Below, one piece after another: positions 60,499 through 64,000 of a DNA stretch of 64,000 bases. The translations under genes and the position numbers were made by a program. Source of the stretch: UBA1161 sp002311745 (GTDB lineage Bacteria > Planctomycetota > Phycisphaerae > Tepidisphaerales > Tepidisphaeraceae); the NCBI GenBank assembly GCA_050018415.1, contig JBEKAB010000003.1, positions 1 to 64,000 of the forward strand, given 5' to 3'. The notes beneath the pieces are model-generated. The model saw only the letters and a list, made by a program, of their open reading frames with translations, had not been told where the DNA came from and ran no database searches. Within the stretch, counting starts at the first letter, position 1, and each line of letters opens with the position of its first letter.

Positions 60499-62448
60499 CT
60501 AAGCCGTGGAATTCATAAAGGTATGCCACATCTGGCGATACGCCTCTTCGACCTTGCGGGCGAATCGGTCGGCATCCATGAGAGGCGACTTTTCCATCCG
60601 CAGACGAAGCTGGCCTCGCATTTGAGACAAGCGCGGCAGATCGCCCGCTAAGCCCACCGCCAAAGACACAAAATCCTGCGGCCTTTGCCCCACAAGCTGC
60701 TCGGCCAAGCCCAGGTTCTTGCTTTGGCTCCATCCCGCCCGCGACACCGCCCTCTGGCCCACCATGCTCACCACCGGAACACCCATCCATAAACTATCCA
60801 GGCTGGTGGTGTGCCCGTTGTACGGAAACGTGTCCAGTCCGATATCGATGCGGTGATACCGCTTCAGGTACTGCTCCCGAGGAGCAAACTCCACAAACTC
60901 CACGCGATCCGCCTGGACTTTCAGTTTCTCCAGCACCTGCGGACGATGCGAGCCTTGCGGGCACAGCAGGATCAGCCGCGAACCGGGCACCGCCGACAAA
61001 ACCTGCGACCACAATTCCAACGTGCCGGCGTTGACCTTGCAGAAGTTGTTCAGGCAGCCGAAGGTCACATGGCCAACTGAAAGAGCCGGCAGAGCATTCA
61101 CCGGCGGCTGATCGGTCAACGGATCGTAACACCAGAACGTATCCGGCAGGCGGATGGATTTCTCGACGTAATGGGCATCGGCGTCCGGCGGGTCCAGGTA
61201 CGGATCGGTCAGGCGGTAGTCCATGGCCGTCATGCCCGTGGTGCCCGGATACGCCAGCCAGGCCACCTGCACGGGCGCGGGCTTGCGGGCAAAGACCAGG
61301 GGCCGGCCGTTGGCCATGTGCATCGTCAGGTCCACCAGGATGTCGATCTGGTCCTGGCGGATCATCTGCGCCACATCGGCATCCGATTGGCCCAGGCAAT
61401 CACGCCACACATCCGCATAGCCACGCAGACGCTGCGTGAGCTGGTCCGGCCTTTCCACGCTGGCGTAGCAGAAGACTTCAAACTGCTCATGATGGTGATG
61501 CGACAGCAGCGGCGTCGTGAAGAAAGACTGGCAATGATTGCAAAAATCGGGCGAAACGTAGCCGATTTTCAGGCGGCGATCGGGGTTGCGATCGTTGGCA
61601 TGCGGCTGGATCGCCGCGGCCAGCGGCTGGGCGAATCGCTGGTTCCATTTCTGATGTTCCCGGAGAATGGCTTTGGCGTCGTAATCCGGATGAAAGTGCA
61701 GAGCGAACAGGCGATTCATGGCCGCGGCCAGGTGATCGGGCTCGAGCGAAAGGGCGCGATCATACGCCGCCAGGGCATCGTCCAATCGCGCGGTGTCTTT
61801 CATCGCGTTGCCAAGGGTCAGGTACGCCTCGGGGAAATGGGGCCGCAGGGCCAGGGCTTTGAGGCAGGCGTCGATCGCCTGGTCGAATTGTCCGCGCAGG
61901 CACAGCATGTTGGCCAGATTGCTGTGCACTACGGACAGATCCGGTCTCAAGGCCAGCGCCTGCCGATAGGCCGCGAGGGCTTGGTCCCACAGGCCCTTGG
62001 TCTGCAGCGCGTGGCCGAGGTTGTTGTACGCCGGGGCGTGATCGGGCCGAATGGCCAGGGCCTGGCGGGCGGCCGCAATCGCTTCGTCGTATCGGCCGGT
62101 GCTGCGAAGGGCGTTGCTCATATTGCTGTACGCTTGGACGAAATCCGGGCGCAGGGCAATCGCCTTGCGATACGAGGCAATGGCCTCATCGTGCCGGCCG
62201 CAGGACTCCAGGACGTTGGCCAGATTGCTGCAGGCCTCGGGTGAATCCGGCAGCGCGGCAGCGACCTTCCGCAGCAGTTCCACCGCCGCCTGCGGCCGGC
62301 CCGTCTGAGCGCACAGAATCCCCAGCGACTGCATCGCCTCGACGTGATCCGGCTGCTGCATCAAGAACTGGCGGTAAAGCAAATCCGCATCTTGCAGCCG
62401 CCCGGCCTGCTGGCGCTGCCTGGCAAGATCAAAAAGTTCCTGGCTCAT
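60499..62448 (-). CDS. TPR protein with O-GlcNAc transferase-like (GT41) domain
   Basis: 649 residues. Residues 1-260 hold seven or eight TPRs (RYDEAIAAARQALAIRPDHA and similar). The catalytic half is GT41-like, as in eukaryotic OGT and plant SPINDLY: IGYVSPDFCNHCQSFFTTP, ILVDLTMHMANGRPLVFARK, PAPVQVAWLAYPGTTGMTAM, the lysine of FGCLNNFCKVNAGTLELW that contacts UDP in OGT, and LDTFPYNGHTTSLDSLWMGV. It should transfer a sugar from a UDP donor to Ser/Thr or another acceptor in the cytoplasm. The ATG overlaps the endonuclease V stop as ATGA. Confidence 0.92.
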   Translation of the reverse strand: MSQELFDLARQRQQAGRLQDADLLYRQFLMQQPDHVEAMQSLGILCAQTGRPQAAVELLRKVAAALPDSPEACSNLANVLESCGRHDEAIASYRKAIALRPDFVQAYSNMSNALRSTGRYDEAIAAARQALAIRPDHAPAYNNLGHALQTKGLWDQALAAYRQALALRPDLSVVHSNLANMLCLRGQFDQAIDACLKALALRPHFPEAYLTLGNAMKDTARLDDALAAYDRALSLEPDHLAAAMNRLFALHFHPDYDAKAILREHQKWNQRFAQPLAAAIQPHANDRNPDRRLKIGYVSPDFCNHCQSFFTTPLLSHHHHEQFEVFCYASVERPDQLTQRLRGYADVWRDCLGQSDADVAQMIRQDQIDILVDLTMHMANGRPLVFARKPAPVQVAWLAYPGTTGMTAMDYRLTDPYLDPPDADAHYVEKSIRLPDTFWCYDPLTDQPPVNALPALSVGHVTFGCLNNFCKVNAGTLELWSQVLSAVPGSRLILLCPQGSHRPQVLEKLKVQADRVEFVEFAPREQYLKRYHRIDIGLDTFPYNGHTTSLDSLWMGVPVVSMVGQRAVSRAGWSQSKNLGLAEQLVGQRPQDFVSLAVGLAGDLPRLSQMRGQLRLRMEKSPLMDADRFARKVEEAYRQMWHTFMNSTA

Positions 62449-63167
62449 TGCGATAAGCGTCCAGGGGGCATCATAGGCGATGTGACCGAGCCGGCCAAAG
62501 CTCGCTTGAGCCGACTAACTTCCAAATCGGCCTGGCGCGTCGGCTCGGGGATGCGGAATCGCCCCACGCACGCCAGGGCAAGCTCGGCCGCCGATTCCAG
62601 ATCGACGCGATGCCCGATGCTGACAAACAGCGGGCGCGTGCCGTCTTTGGTGCGCAGGACCAGACCGATCTGCTCATCGCCGTCCATCAGGGGGCATCGC
62701 GAGCCGGCCTGCGGCGGCGGATCGACGAACGTGCCGATCAGCCGGCTTTTGGCGATGCCCACGCCCGGGCGGTCCAGCAGAATCGAAAGATGCGTCGCCA
62801 GGCCGCAGCGCCGCGGATGGGCATAGCCCTGCCCGTCGAAACAGATCGCGCCCCAGGGATGGCGGAGCTTGCCGACCGCTTCCAGAACGGCCGGACCTTC
62901 GCGAAAGCTCAGAAACGTGGGAACGTAAGGAAACTCGATCGGGCGGCACGCGCGGGCGATTTCCACGATGCGTCGTTCGAGGCGGTCATAGACGACGGCC
63001 GCGGCCAGGACGCTGCGGCGATTCTCTGAAAACGCCGCGTCCGCCCCAGCCACAAACCGCGGCAACGGCCGCAGCGGCACGATTCTGAGCTTGGCCGCCA
63101 GCGCCTGCTGGGTGGCCTTCCACTGCTGCACGATTGCCGGCCATTTGGGATCGGATTTGCCGTACAT
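62445..63167 (-). CDS. nfi: Endonuclease V (deoxyinosine 3'-endonuclease)
   Basis: 240 residues. Cleaves DNA next to deoxyinosine or other deaminated bases in repair. Motifs: FVAGADAAFSENRRSVLAAA with the first metal Asp, PYVPTFLSFREGPAVLEAV with the catalytic Glu, GAICFDGQGYAHPRRCGLAT with a further metal Asp, and GVGIAKSRLIGTF. Length and order are normal. It is four bases after the upstream gene and overlaps the OGT-like gene by four bases, so it is part of the operon. Confidence 0.93.
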   Translation of the reverse strand: MYGKSDPKWPAIVQQWKATQQALAAKLRIVPLRPLPRFVAGADAAFSENRRSVLAAAVVYDRLERRIVEIARACRPIEFPYVPTFLSFREGPAVLEAVGKLRHPWGAICFDGQGYAHPRRCGLATHLSILLDRPGVGIAKSRLIGTFVDPPPQAGSRCPLMDGDEQIGLVLRTKDGTRPLFVSIGHRVDLESAAELALACVGRFRIPEPTRQADLEVSRLKRALAGSVTSPMMPPGRLSQ

Positions 63168-63171
63168 GAAT

Positions 63172-64000
63172 CTACTGCGCCGATTGCGTGGTCGCGGTGA
63201 TTTGCCGGCCCACGGCCTTGAATTGCACGTCGCGGAACATGGCGGCGCCCGGCCGCCGGTAAATCGCCAGCTCGATTTTCACATACTGAACCGGAAATTC
63301 CGCGTTGTGAGGATTCACATCGCATTCAATCGTGGCCCACTTTCCGCCGGTGGCGCCGCTGGCGGGAACCTGGCGGCGGTAAACCTCGCGAAGCTCGCTC
63401 TGGCCGGCCAGACCCCGGCCCACCGCAAAACCGCTCACAAAAACGCGCTGGTCGGGCCCGTCGCTCTTGAACTGAAATTGCAGCCGATAGCGCGCGGCGG
63501 GGTCGATCGCGATGGCCTCCGACACGCACGCTAGGCCGTCGGCATCAGCGGCCTGGGCGGAAAGACTCATGGCCAACACGCCCGCTGCGCCGTCGGAACG
63601 TACAATGACCGCGTGATCCGCCGTCGCGGGCGGCGCCGCACCAAAACTCAGCTCTGTCTGGCCGGGCATGTACATCGGCTGCCAATGGCCCTCCCGCGAA
63701 AAATCGCCGTCGACCAGCAGATTCGGATTCTTCGCCCAGGCCGCATCCGACGGCGCATCGTGATGTACGGCTTGCTCCTGCGGATGCGCAAAAGGCTTCA
63801 CGCCGGGCAGGGTCATCAAAATATCCTCGACCACAAAGCGAAGATCGGTCGGCTGGTCGATGTCGCGCTCGATCGGCCGCAGGTGCCGCGGTTGATCGCG
63901 CAGGTCCAGAATCTGGATGCGAAGCCTGCCGGTTTTGCCCTGCAGCGCATTGATTTCCCCCCAAATGAGCACGGTGGGATGTTCCGGCGCAGCCAAGCCT
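63172..64000 (-). CDS. Large protein, C-terminal part (carbohydrate-binding-like), cut by window edge
   Basis: At least 276 codons, open to the right edge; the nominal start (TTG at 63996) is not a likely real one. The visible part begins with a beta-strand rich end of a domain (RLRIQILDLRDQPRHLRPIE), then from about residue 90 a jelly-roll like unit: NPNLLVDGDFSREGHWQPMY, YRLQFQFKSDGPDQRVFVSG, VQYVKIELAIYRRPGAAMFR. This pattern recurs in carbohydrate-binding modules of extracellular proteins. Function of the whole is unknown. Confidence 0.6.
   Translation of the reverse strand, partial: GLAAPEHPTVLIWGEINALQGKTGRLRIQILDLRDQPRHLRPIERDIDQPTDLRFVVEDILMTLPGVKPFAHPQEQAVHHDAPSDAAWAKNPNLLVDGDFSREGHWQPMYMPGQTELSFGAAPPATADHAVIVRSDGAAGVLAMSLSAQAADADGLACVSEAIAIDPAARYRLQFQFKSDGPDQRVFVSGFAVGRGLAGQSELREVYRRQVPASGATGGKWATIECDVNPHNAEFPVQYVKIELAIYRRPGAAMFRDVQFKAVGRQITATTQSAQ

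Overview
The window is high-GC, tightly packed bacterial DNA that looks like a chromosome of Planctomycetota, possibly class Phycisphaerae (an inference, since no rRNA is present). The grounds are: a giant exported protein with an N-terminal LEPR-XLL-like motif (LEARVLLSS), long 24-residue leucine-rich repeats of the VTDAGLEHLKGL type, a TIR/Sel1 protein, many TPR proteins fused to glycosyltransferases, and a full set of housekeeping genes (aroA, dnaK, suf, mreBCD-mrdA-rodA, truB, mla). I see no tRNA, rRNA or CRISPR array.

Layout. 1-79 is the start of an IS630-type transposase cut by the window edge. 637-3210 (-) is a TIR-transmembrane-Sel1 protein. 3311-14866 is a glycosylation locus: two divergent multidomain sugar-transfer genes, then four tandem TPR-GT9 paralogues, three of the four joined by start/stop overlaps or a few bases. 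14907-24274 carries an FHA-ABC transporter fusion, a PilZ-like protein, aroA, a leucine-rich-repeat protein, a YdjY-like secreted protein, a GroES-like protein, an unknown protein and dnaK. 24584-26155 is a GT-C membrane glycosyltransferase.

26167-32435 is an iron-sulfur cluster assembly cluster: sufA, then sufB-sufC-sufD-sufSE (a desulfurase-SufE fusion)-sufT. A perfect 17-bp inverted repeat lies next to the -10 box ahead of sufB and looks like an operator. 32491-35685 holds an outer-membrane barrel protein, an inositol-monophosphatase-like enzyme and a class II Fic protein of visibly lower GC. 35815-44912 (-) is the cell-elongation cluster mreB-mreC-mreD-mrdA-(DUF3592-like)-rodA, followed by a lipoprotein and an arabinokinase-like GHMP kinase. 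45112-48732 (+, with one - gene) has galE, a 30-residue membrane peptide, a protein of HNH-associated repeats, truB and a B12-binding-fold protein with a histone H1-like tail.

48814-55882 (-) has another GT-C enzyme and the 1711-residue surface protein. 56374-64000 (-) reads as one long operon: a carbohydrate-binding-like protein, endonuclease V, a TPR-O-GlcNAc-transferase-like enzyme, a HEAT lipoprotein, an RsbW-like serine kinase, a STAS protein and then MlaE-MlaF-MlaD.

The most promising candidates for something undescribed are the partner-switching pair (RsbW-like kinase plus STAS) built into the mla lipid-transport operon, the TPR-glycosyltransferase array, the suf operator palindrome, and a heptamer hairpin element that occurs twice, each time between a minus-strand gene and the gene downstream of it.
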